64,000 bases of DNA, taken from Puia dinghuensis (GTDB lineage: Bacteria > Bacteroidota > Bacteroidia > Chitinophagales > Chitinophagaceae). Positions 8,391 through 16,185 of this stretch are shown here, one piece after another; the first letter of the stretch is position 1, and every line of letters starts with the position of its first letter. The stretch lies in assembly GCF_014642875.1 (NCBI RefSeq), contig NZ_BMJC01000003.1, forward strand, positions 372,001 through 436,000. Reading direction: 5' to 3'. The notes below the pieces were generated by a model. The model was not told the DNA's origin. It ran no database searches and saw only the letters and a list, made by a program, of their open reading frames with translations. A program made the translations under genes and the position numbers.

Positions 8391-9137
8391 ATGAAAATAA
8401 CCATCACGAAGAACGAACAGGAATTCGATGTGACGGCGGCCTGGCGGATCATCGGACAGATGCTGGCAAAGCCGGATGCGGTGATCGGGTTGTCGACGGG
8501 GCAAACGACCATCGGGATGCATGGCATTGTAGCCGCGATCTATAAGCAGTATCCTTTCGATGTTTCGCGGATCACGCTTTTTAATGTCGACGAGCTGACC
8601 AATCTCCCGCGGGAGTATGCGGGTAGTTGTTATTCCATCATCCATGAACAGCTGGTGAAACCGCTTGGAATAGCGGAGGAGAATTTTATCATGCCGCCGA
8701 CAATGGCGGATGATTTTGTCGCCGAGGCGCGGTTGTTCGACCAGCGGCTGGCGGCCCGCGGCGGCGCCGATCTGCAAATGCTGGGCATCGGCTGGAACGG
8801 GCATATCGGCATCAATCAGCCGGGGACGCCGTTCGAGAGCGAGACCTGGGTCTCGCCGATGGACCCCATCTTTGAAGAAAGAGTCAGAAAGGAGACAGGA
8901 GTGGCAGCGGATCATGTATTGGGCGGGCTGACGTTAGGGATCAAGAATATCATGCAGACGAGAAAGATCGTGCTTATCGCTAAAGGAGAGCACAAGGCGG
9001 AGATCATCGAGAAGGCCATTCTTGGACCGGTGACGACGGATATCCCGGCGTCGGTGGTGCAGTTGCATCCGAATTGTGAGATCCTGCTGGACGCCGCGGC
9101 TGCGTCGCGGATACAGCGCTTTATTCCCTTGACATAG
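8391..9137 (+). CDS. nagB: Glucosamine-6-phosphate deaminase/isomerase-family protein (NagB-like)
   Basis: A 248-residue member of the NagB/AgaI/6-phosphogluconolactonase-like fold, starting right after the HPr stop. Motifs: LSTGQT near residue 34, FNVDE (Asp67, Glu68) and GIGWNGHIGINQPG (His138). NagB converts glucosamine-6-phosphate to fructose-6-phosphate and ammonia, which would channel a PTS-imported amino sugar into glycolysis. The relay that in Escherichia coli NagB is Asp141-His143-Glu148 reads Asn136-His138-Gln143 here. Asn at the first position is common in homologues, but Gln instead of the catalytic Glu is odd. An isomerase for galactosamine-6-phosphate or a related sugar is a real alternative. 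The 3' end overlaps the convergent GH9 gene by 17 bp. Confidence 0.85.
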   Translation: MKITITKNEQEFDVTAAWRIIGQMLAKPDAVIGLSTGQTTIGMHGIVAAIYKQYPFDVSRITLFNVDELTNLPREYAGSCYSIIHEQLVKPLGIAEENFIMPPTMADDFVAEARLFDQRLAARGGADLQMLGIGWNGHIGINQPGTPFESETWVSPMDPIFEERVRKETGVAADHVLGGLTLGIKNIMQTRKIVLIAKGEHKAEIIEKAILGPVTTDIPASVVQLHPNCEILLDAAAASRIQRFIPLT

Positions 9138-10839
9138 CCGTAACGGCCGCGAGGAACCAGGCGGCATGCGGCAACCATTGTTCGGTCCACCGCCATTCAT
9201 TCCCATTGTCTTCCGTGCGAAAGTCGATACCGCTGCCGTCGCCGTGGTCTTTGCCGCCGGTGATGCCGTTGGAGATGCCGCCGCGTTGGGAGCCATGGCC
9301 GTAGTTGGAGTGCATGTAGGGGACATTCTGTTGGCCCCACCCGTACATAAAACACATCGAGTACGGGTTGCAGCCCAGTATCCAGGAGTATTGACGGGCG
9401 GCGTACAACTCCATCGAGTCATTTTTTAACAATCGATCGCCCAGTAGGGCCGCAGTCGCCAGCGATCCGAGCCGGGCATTCTCACCCTGCCACCACCAGC
9501 CCGTTTCGTTCTCGTGTGGAATGAAGAAGCCGTCTTTTACTTCGCCTTTATACAAAAAGCTCTGGCGCGCGTAACCAAAAGGGTTATCCACCTCATTTGT
9601 GACGCGCAGGTTATAGGCCAGTGCCTGCCGGATGGTTTGGATCGCTGCATTGCGATAGCCTGCCTCCTTTTCCTTATCGAGATACCGGATAAGCGCGACG
9701 ACAGGCAGGCCTGCATCGGCGGCATGCCAGAAGGGGCGACGACCATCATCAGAAATGAAATAGCCGGCGGGCGTCATGCGGGCATTCAATTTTCCCGCGC
9801 GGAAGCGGGCCTGGTCGCGATAATAGCTGCTGTCGGTGGCGATCCATAATTCTGTCGCGGCCATCAGCGCACAATAGTCGTCGATAATATTTTCTTTTCC
9901 GTCGTCATCGTATTTCGTGTTGTTGACCACGAGATGAGCATAGGCCCGGCGGGCGGCGTCGAGGTATTGCTGTGCCGTATAGTCGCCGTTCTTATGCCAG
10001 CGGGAGATGCGGGCCAGGGCGGCGATGGCCATGCCGCCGCCTTCGCGGAAGGCGCACTGGTATTCGTCGGTGGTGACGCTGTTGGCGCGGAGGCCGACGA
10101 CGCGGCGGGCGGCGGGGTCCTTCTTGAAGTAGGTGAAGATGGTCATATAGAAATAGCCTTCCGGCGACAGCGATCGCGTGATATAGTCCGCACCCCAGAG
10201 CGCTTCGCTGGTGAGGGAGTCGGCGAGTCCCCACTGGTGTAGTTGTTTTTGGAGGGTCTCACCGGTGTTGATCAGGCTCCAGGTGACGAGGGGTATCTGC
10301 TGGGGGGACATGAAGTTGGCGTAGGCCAAATGGGAGAAATATTTGCTTACATCGCCGGAAGCGTCGCACCAGCCGCCGTGGAGGTCGACGCGTTTGTCAC
10401 TGCCAAAGAGCAGCAGGTGTTTGTCGGCCTCCAGTTCGGTGGGGGTGTTGGCGCGTTGCTGGTTGTAGTAATGCAGGATGGAGGAGATCAGCGGGCGGGC
10501 CCAATCGGTGTTGCCGATGGTGAAGAAGGCGGAGGAGATCAGCGTATCGCCTGCATCGACCGTCAGCCGATAGCTTCCGGGCTTATGGATGGTGGAGAAG
10601 TCGGCCTGATAGAATTTTTTGTTCGGGGCCCAGTCATTGACGGATTGAGCGGGGCCGAGCTTACCGCGGAATACGTTATGACCGGCGGCATCCACTACAT
10701 CGAACACTCCGTCGTCCGTGTGCCCTGCGACGACCGCGATCTTTGGTACGTCGGGAGGAAAGATGGCCTGGTTGACAAATATTTGTGCGTGCAGAACAAA
10801 AGGAACTAAAAGCAACAACGTCGCGGCGTATCGGTTCAT
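9121..10839 (-). CDS. Secreted glycoside hydrolase family 9 protein
   Basis: A 572-residue exported enzyme starting at MNRYAATLLLLVPFVLHAQ, a good signal peptide; an upstream ATG at 10860 would add 7 residues. Residues about 20-108 form the CelD-type Ig-like N-domain (NQAIFPPDVPKIAVV, KPGSYRLTVD). The (alpha/alpha)6 catalytic domain follows, with DLHGGWCDASGDVSKY (Asp159/Asp163 match the paired aspartates of the GH9 GGWYDAGD motif). A glutamate-containing C-terminal stretch, NEWRWTEQWLPHAAWFLAAV, fits the position of the acid. GH9 enzymes are mostly endo/exoglucanases, with some exo-glucosaminidases. The neighbouring amino-sugar PTS makes the latter an attractive but unproven idea. Confidence 0.82.
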   Translation of the reverse strand: MNRYAATLLLLVPFVLHAQIFVNQAIFPPDVPKIAVVAGHTDDGVFDVVDAAGHNVFRGKLGPAQSVNDWAPNKKFYQADFSTIHKPGSYRLTVDAGDTLISSAFFTIGNTDWARPLISSILHYYNQQRANTPTELEADKHLLLFGSDKRVDLHGGWCDASGDVSKYFSHLAYANFMSPQQIPLVTWSLINTGETLQKQLHQWGLADSLTSEALWGADYITRSLSPEGYFYMTIFTYFKKDPAARRVVGLRANSVTTDEYQCAFREGGGMAIAALARISRWHKNGDYTAQQYLDAARRAYAHLVVNNTKYDDDGKENIIDDYCALMAATELWIATDSSYYRDQARFRAGKLNARMTPAGYFISDDGRRPFWHAADAGLPVVALIRYLDKEKEAGYRNAAIQTIRQALAYNLRVTNEVDNPFGYARQSFLYKGEVKDGFFIPHENETGWWWQGENARLGSLATAALLGDRLLKNDSMELYAARQYSWILGCNPYSMCFMYGWGQQNVPYMHSNYGHGSQRGGISNGITGGKDHGDGSGIDFRTEDNGNEWRWTEQWLPHAAWFLAAVTAMSRE

Positions 10840-10902
10840 AGAATGTTTTCGTGGAACCAAATATCCCGTATTTTACCGTTATTTTGGTGAGAGGAGAATC
10901 CC

Positions 10903-11019
10903 TTATTTGAAAAGATAGAAACAGATGAAGGTCAGCAGCATTCCCAGGAGGAAGGAAGTGATCATATCTTTTGTGGTAATTTGGCGGTCTCTCATAAGAA
11001 TTGAATATAATTTTCGCAT
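10903..11019 (-). CDS. Small predicted membrane peptide (38 residues)
   Basis: A short frame reading MRKLYSILMRDRQITTKDM, followed by a single hydrophobic segment (ITSFLLGMLLTFICFYLF) and a stop. An internal ATG at 10995 gives a 30-residue version. The charged head plus one C-terminal membrane helix is typical of small Bacteroidota inner-membrane peptides, but I know no homologue. It fills part of the otherwise empty 320-bp gap upstream of GH9. No clear ribosome site is visible. Confidence 0.4.
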   Translation of the reverse strand: MRKLYSILMRDRQITTKDMITSFLLGMLLTFICFYLFK

Positions 11020-11110
11020 GGGTATAATAGAGCAAGCTACATGCCGTTTGTAATAGATTGATTATCAATACCTATTCGGTTAATCAGGTTCCCAATTCGG
11101 GAATCGATGC

Positions 11111-11140
11111 TTTGATCCGGCGGTTATTTTTCTAATTTTG
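11111..11140 (+). promoter_or_regulatory. Bacteroidota-type promoter for the chorismate mutase gene
   Basis: TTTG at 11111-11114 and TAATTTTG at 11133-11140 are spaced 18 bp apart. This matches the Bacteroidota primary sigma consensus (-33 TTTG, -7 TAnnTTTG). Transcription would begin near 11147, about 13 bases before the ATG. Confidence 0.65.
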
Positions 11141-11159
11141 GGCAAACCAATCCATTTTT

Positions 11160-11510
11160 ATGTATAAGAAGATCTTTTTTTCAGCAGGGCTTTTATTGAG
11201 TTTATTGGCAGGAAAGGCGCAGACAACCGATACGCTTGGTTATTATCGGAAGCAGATCGATACCCTGGATAAGCAGATCATCGATCTGCTGGGCGAGCGG
11301 ATGAAGGCGGCGCGGGCCATCGGCATTTATAAATTGGATCACCATATAGGGGTCGTCCAGTCGGCGCGTTTTGAGGAAGTGTTGAACAATGCGATCAGGC
11401 GCGGTAAGGACCGGCAGTTGTCGGAAGAATTTATCCGCGCACTGTACAATGATGTCCATGCGGAGAGTATAAAACAGCAGGAGGCGCTGCAGGCCGAACA
11501 CAAGAAATAG
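11160..11510 (+). CDS. Exported AroQ-type chorismate mutase
   Basis: A 116-residue protein with signal peptide MYKKIFFSAGLLLSLLAGKAQ, followed by one AroQ helical domain: YYRKQIDTLDKQIIDLLGERMKAARAIG, then KLDHHIGVVQSARFEEVL and EEFIRALYNDVHAESIKQQE. The Arg in LGER, Lys in YKLD and the C-terminal Glu/Gln positions agree with chorismate mutase active sites. The enzyme isomerises chorismate to prephenate. The signal peptide implies a periplasmic location, as in the AroQ-gamma class, although the chain is shorter than that class. It has its own promoter and ends directly against the convergent GH92 gene. Its role outside the cytoplasm is unknown. Confidence 0.85.
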   Translation: MYKKIFFSAGLLLSLLAGKAQTTDTLGYYRKQIDTLDKQIIDLLGERMKAARAIGIYKLDHHIGVVQSARFEEVLNNAIRRGKDRQLSEEFIRALYNDVHAESIKQQEALQAEHKK

Positions 11511-13808
11511 TTACTGGCCGCGCATCGCCGTGCCGGGCGAGGACATGGGGCGATCGCCGGGGGCGGCGCCAAATTGGAAATTGGGTTGGTCGCCCATGTA
11601 AAGGACGAGGGTGGAGCCCGCCTTTATCTCCTTAAAGTCGATGTAGGACTTAAGATAACGTGCCCCATTGAGGGTAGCTTTTTGAATATAGATGTTCTTC
11701 TTGCCGAAGTTGACCGTCTGCATTGTGAAGCGCTTGCCCTCCCCTACCTGTAGCACCGCCTTGCGCACCAGCGGGGTGCCAAAGACGAAGATTCCATTGG
11801 CGGGGTTGACGGGGTAGAAGCCGAGGGCGGACATGACATACCAGGCGCTCATCTGGCCGGCATCATCGTTGCCGCAGAGTCCGTCGTTCCTGGCGGTATA
11901 GAAGGAATCGGCGATCGCTTTGATCTTCTCGGCAGTCTTCCATGGGTAGCCGGCAAAATCATAGAGATAGGCGATGTGATGATTCGGTTCGTTGCCCATG
12001 GCATACATGCCGATGAGGCCGGAGATATCCGGTGAGGCCTGGCTGCCCATGGACTCGCTGACGACGAAGAGGCTGTCCAATTTTGTGACAAAGGCTTTGT
12101 CGCCACCCATCATCCGGATGAGCTTTTCTACGTCCTGCGGGACGAGCCAGGTGTATTGCCAGGCGTTGCCTTCGGTATAGTCACCCCATTCGTGGATGGA
12201 TTGAAAAGGGTTGAAAGGTTCGCGGAAATGGCCACTGGCCAGGACGGGGCGCATGAATTTTGTCGTCGTATCGAAATAGCGGGTGAAAAGCTCGCCGCGT
12301 TTTGTATAGTATTGTGCGTCTTCGGTGCGGCCCATCTTTGCGGCCATCCTGGCGATGCACCAGTCGTCGATGGCATATTCCAGCGCCTTGGAGACGGACT
12401 CCCGCTCTTTGTCGGCGGGGATATAGCCTTCCTGTTTCAGATACTTCATTCCATAGTCATCGCGGGTGGAGGACGCCTTCATTGCCTGGAGCGCTACATT
12501 GGCGTCGAAGCCGCGGAAGCCCTGCAAATAAGCATCGGCGATGATGGGGACGGCGCTATAGCCGACCATGCAGTCCGTCTCACGGCCCTGCAGATGCCAG
12601 ATGGGGAGTTTTCCCTGTTGGACATAGATGGCGAGCATGGTGTTGATGATATCATTGACGCGTTCGGGATGGATCAGCGTCATCAGCGGGTTGAGGGTGC
12701 GATAGGTATCCCAGAGAGAGAAGATAGTGTAATTATTATACCGCGCATGTTCGATCACTTTCCCGTCGACGCCGCGGTAGCTGCTGTCATGATCGTTATA
12801 AAGGGCGGGTGCGATCATGGTATGATAGAGCGCTGTATAGAATACCTTTCGCTGGTTGGTGTCGGCAGCCTCGATGGTGATCTTGTCGAGAGCCTTGCGC
12901 CATTTTTCATTCCCCTGGCGGACGATATCGTTGAAATCCCAGGCGGGGATCTCTGCATTGATGTTGGCGAGGGCCTTCTCCCCGCTGACGTTGGAGACGC
13001 CGACCTTTAGCATCACCGTGCCGGGGTTCGAGGCGAAGCTGATGAGACCTTTGACGGTGTCTGCTTCTAAGGAGCCTGCCTTTATGGGGTTGTCGCCGTT
13101 GATAAGGGCGAAGTCACTAAGCGGAAAGTTAGTACGGATGGCGAAATAAATCCGTCTGTCCTTTGCCCATTGGCTGGAGTTGCGCCAGCCGATGAGGGTA
13201 GAGTCGTTCAGCTTTTGCATATAGCCTTTCACCTGCGGATGCTGCCAGCCCGCATCGAAGTTGCCCTGCAGGAGATCGATGATAATATGGAATCGGTTGC
13301 CATCTTTTGGAAAGTGGTAGCGATGAAAGGCCACGCGCTCGGTGGCGGTGAGTTCGACCCCCACGGCATAATCTTTCAACCAGACGGAGTAATAGGCAGG
13401 ACGGGCGACCTCGCCCCGGTGGTCGTAATGGGAGGCGTAGCCCGATGTGGGGTTCTGCTGCGTGCCGGGTTCGGTGCGGACGTCGCCGGTATACGGCATG
13501 ATCAGGATATCACCGAGGTCGGGGATACCGGTGCCGTTGAGGTGGTTCTGGGCAAAACCTTTGACAACGTCATCGGAATAATTATAGCCTGAGCACCAGT
13601 CCCAGCCCTTATTGATATTGCTTGGCCCTACCTGTACCGCGCCGAAAGGAACGCTGGCGCCGAGGAAGACATGGCCGTGAGCGGCGGTGCCGATATAGGG
13701 ATCGACATATGTTACGGGCGCTGCTTCTTTTGGCACGCGATGGATGGTTGGCTGCGCGGAAAGTATAAAAGGCATAAAACAAGCGAGGAGACCGGATATC
13801 AATTTCAT
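11511..13808 (-). CDS. Secreted GH92 family glycosidase (alpha-mannosidase-like)
   Basis: A 765-residue GH92 protein with signal peptide MKLISGLLACFMPFILSAQ. The N-terminal beta-sandwich begins YVDPYIGTAAHGHVFLGASVPFG and includes a YNYSDDVVKGFAQNHLNGTG motif. The catalytic (alpha/alpha)6 domain has SLWDTYRTLNPL, GRETDCMVGYSAVPIIADAY, YTEGNAWQYTW (general-acid region) and CGNDDAGQMSAWYVMSALGFYPV (calcium/water-activating aspartates). GH92 enzymes are calcium-dependent exo-alpha-mannosidases trimming N-glycans or yeast mannan. All core motifs look intact. It is divergent from a second GH92 gene across an 84-bp gap. Confidence 0.93.
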   Translation of the reverse strand: MKLISGLLACFMPFILSAQPTIHRVPKEAAPVTYVDPYIGTAAHGHVFLGASVPFGAVQVGPSNINKGWDWCSGYNYSDDVVKGFAQNHLNGTGIPDLGDILIMPYTGDVRTEPGTQQNPTSGYASHYDHRGEVARPAYYSVWLKDYAVGVELTATERVAFHRYHFPKDGNRFHIIIDLLQGNFDAGWQHPQVKGYMQKLNDSTLIGWRNSSQWAKDRRIYFAIRTNFPLSDFALINGDNPIKAGSLEADTVKGLISFASNPGTVMLKVGVSNVSGEKALANINAEIPAWDFNDIVRQGNEKWRKALDKITIEAADTNQRKVFYTALYHTMIAPALYNDHDSSYRGVDGKVIEHARYNNYTIFSLWDTYRTLNPLMTLIHPERVNDIINTMLAIYVQQGKLPIWHLQGRETDCMVGYSAVPIIADAYLQGFRGFDANVALQAMKASSTRDDYGMKYLKQEGYIPADKERESVSKALEYAIDDWCIARMAAKMGRTEDAQYYTKRGELFTRYFDTTTKFMRPVLASGHFREPFNPFQSIHEWGDYTEGNAWQYTWLVPQDVEKLIRMMGGDKAFVTKLDSLFVVSESMGSQASPDISGLIGMYAMGNEPNHHIAYLYDFAGYPWKTAEKIKAIADSFYTARNDGLCGNDDAGQMSAWYVMSALGFYPVNPANGIFVFGTPLVRKAVLQVGEGKRFTMQTVNFGKKNIYIQKATLNGARYLKSYIDFKEIKAGSTLVLYMGDQPNFQFGAAPGDRPMSSPGTAMRGQ

Positions 13809-13838
13809 CCGCTAAAGGTACCGCCACGTGGATTAGCA

Positions 13839-13885
13839 ACAAAAATTTGAACAGGAATCGATACTTTGCGACGTAAAATTTTTGT
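13839..13885. promoter_or_regulatory. 10-bp inverted repeat in the divergent GH92/GH92 promoter region
   Basis: ACAAAAATTT at 13839-13848 is exactly repeated in inverse as AAATTTTTGT at 13876-13885, with a 27-bp centre. A -7-like TACTTTG (13862-13868) lies between the arms. The symmetrical placement between two related divergent genes suggests a shared operator, but the arms are AT-rich so chance remains possible. Confidence 0.35.
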
Positions 13886-13892
13886 AACCATC

Positions 13893-16184
13893 ATGCTAAA
13901 AAAAGCCATTCTATTTAGCGCCGCACTTATTTTATTTGGCGGCGCACGGGCCCAGTGGGTCGATGTCGTACATGACCCCGTCGACTTTGTCAATCCCCTA
14001 ATGGGAACACAGTCTACCGGAGAGCTGTCGGCCGGGAACACCTATCCCTCGATCGCTTTGCCCTGGGGGATGAATTTCTGGACACCACAGACGGGAAGGA
14101 ATGGAGATGGCTGGCAATATACGTATACGGCGGATAAGATCAGGGGTTTCAAGCAGACCCATCAACCCTCGCCCTGGATGAATGACTTCGGAGAATTCAG
14201 CATCATGCCGGTGAATGGCGGAGAATTTACGGAGAACACAAGGGCTTCGTGGTTCACGCACAAAGCAGAGATAGTGAAACCGTATTATTACAGCGTTTAT
14301 CTTGCCGACTATGATGTGACGACGGAGCTGACGCCAACCGAGCGCGCGGTGCGGTTTCGTTTCACCTTTCCCAAAACAGATAGTGCGCATATTGTAATAG
14401 ATGCCTACAACCGCGCATCGTATATAAAGATCATCCCCGGGGAGAATAAGATCGTGGGTTATACTACCCGTAACAGCGGGGGAGTCGCGCCCAATTTCAA
14501 GAATTATTTTGTGATTGTTTTTGACAAGCCTTTTACTTCGACCAGCACATGGAGGGACAGCGTTCTTGTCGACTCACTGCAGCTGACCGACAAGCATGTC
14601 GGGGCCGTCGTTGGTTTTGCCGCTGCGCATCGCGGGACGGTGATCAATGCGCGGGTGGCGTCTTCGTTTATCAGCATCGAGCAGGCCGAGCAGAATTTAT
14701 CGGAAATTGGCAAGGATGATTTTGCAACGGTGGAAGCGAAGGGCCGGGCCATCTGGAACAAGACCCTGGGCCGGGTGTCGGTAGAGGGGGGCACGATCGA
14801 CCAGATCAGAACCTTCTATTCGAGTCTTTACCGGATGCTTTTCTTTCCGATGCGCATCTATGAGAAGGATGCGACCGGCCATATCGTCCACTACAGCCCT
14901 TATAATGGTAAGGTAGAAGCCGGGTATATGTTTTCCGGGACTGGATTCTGGGACACCTTCCGCGCCTTGTATCCTTTTCTGAACATCGTATACCCTTCCA
15001 TCAACAAAGAGATGCAGGAAGGACTCGTCAACGATTATAAGGAAGGGGGCTGGCTGCCGGAATGGTCTGACCCTGGATATCGTGATGTGATGATCGGGAA
15101 TAACTCCGCCTCCGTCGTCGCCGAAGCCTGGCTTAAAGGGTTGCGGGGATACGATATCAATACATTGTACGAGGCCCTGCTGAAAGATGCCAACGCGGAA
15201 GGCCCGATCTCTGCCGTTGGCCGGAAGGGCGTGAGCTATTATAACAGCCTGGGCTATGTGCCCTATGACGTCCATATCAACGAGAATGCGGCGCGCACGC
15301 TGGAATATGCTTATGATGACTTTTGCATCTACCGGCTTGGTAAGGCGCTTGGCCGGCCCGAGTCGGAGTTGGCCGTATATGCCCGCCGTTGCCAGAATTA
15401 TAAGAACCTGTTCGACCCGGAGCACAAGCTGATGCGTGGGAAGAACCAGGATGGGAGTTTCGAGTCACCGTTCAATCCATTCAAGTGGGGTGATGCCTTC
15501 ACCGAGGGCAACAGCTGGCATTATAGCTGGAGTGTGTTTCATGATATCCAGGGGTTGATCGACCTGATGGGTGGGAAAAAGGAGTTTATACAGATGCTGG
15601 ACAGCGTTTTTGTAATGCCACCCACCTTTGACGACAGTTATTATGGGTTTGTCATCCATGAGATCCGCGAGATGCAGATCGCCGGGATGGGACAGTATGC
15701 ACATGGCAACCAGCCGATACAGCATATGCTATATCTCTACGATTATGCGGGTGAGCCCTGGAAGTGTCAGTACTGGGTGCGGGAGTCGATGCGCAAGTTG
15801 TACCAGGCCACGCCGGACGGCTATTGTGGCGATGAGGACAACGGGCAGACCTCGGCCTGGTATGTGTTCTCGGCGCTGGGCTTTTACCCGGTATGTCCCG
15901 GCAGCGGACAGTATGTGCTGGGGACACCGCTGTTCCGGAAGACCGTGTTGCATCTGGAGAATGGGGCATCCTTTGTGATCAGCGCGCCGAATAACAGTGC
16001 GGCCAATATCTATGTGCAGTCGGCGCTGTTGAATGGGCAGCCGTATACGAAGAATTACCTCGATCATACTGCGTTGATGAAGGGCGGTGAGTTCAGGCTG
16101 ACGATGGGAGCCACCCCGAACAAGGCCAAGGGCGTTGATGCCGCGGATTTTCCTTATTCTTTTTCAACGGACAAACAAAAATAA
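13893..16184 (+). CDS. Secreted GH92 family glycosidase (second copy)
   Basis: A 763-residue GH92 enzyme beginning at MLKKAILFSAALILFGGARAQ; an upstream TTG at 13866 is in frame but the signal peptide favours 13893. Motifs: DFVNPLMGTQSTGELSAGNTYPS, FWDTFRALYPFLN, FTEGNSWHYSWSVFHD (acid region) and YCGDEDNGQTSAWYVFSALGFYPV. It differs clearly from its divergent neighbour (YGFVIHEIREM insertion, TEGNSWHY versus TEGNAWQY), so the pair is old or has different linkage specificity rather than being a recent copy. It is the first gene of a plus-strand operon with GH29, an amidohydrolase and an MBL-fold enzyme. Confidence 0.92.
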   Translation: MLKKAILFSAALILFGGARAQWVDVVHDPVDFVNPLMGTQSTGELSAGNTYPSIALPWGMNFWTPQTGRNGDGWQYTYTADKIRGFKQTHQPSPWMNDFGEFSIMPVNGGEFTENTRASWFTHKAEIVKPYYYSVYLADYDVTTELTPTERAVRFRFTFPKTDSAHIVIDAYNRASYIKIIPGENKIVGYTTRNSGGVAPNFKNYFVIVFDKPFTSTSTWRDSVLVDSLQLTDKHVGAVVGFAAAHRGTVINARVASSFISIEQAEQNLSEIGKDDFATVEAKGRAIWNKTLGRVSVEGGTIDQIRTFYSSLYRMLFFPMRIYEKDATGHIVHYSPYNGKVEAGYMFSGTGFWDTFRALYPFLNIVYPSINKEMQEGLVNDYKEGGWLPEWSDPGYRDVMIGNNSASVVAEAWLKGLRGYDINTLYEALLKDANAEGPISAVGRKGVSYYNSLGYVPYDVHINENAARTLEYAYDDFCIYRLGKALGRPESELAVYARRCQNYKNLFDPEHKLMRGKNQDGSFESPFNPFKWGDAFTEGNSWHYSWSVFHDIQGLIDLMGGKKEFIQMLDSVFVMPPTFDDSYYGFVIHEIREMQIAGMGQYAHGNQPIQHMLYLYDYAGEPWKCQYWVRESMRKLYQATPDGYCGDEDNGQTSAWYVFSALGFYPVCPGSGQYVLGTPLFRKTVLHLENGASFVISAPNNSAANIYVQSALLNGQPYTKNYLDHTALMKGGEFRLTMGATPNKAKGVDAADFPYSFSTDKQK

Positions 16185-16185
16185 A

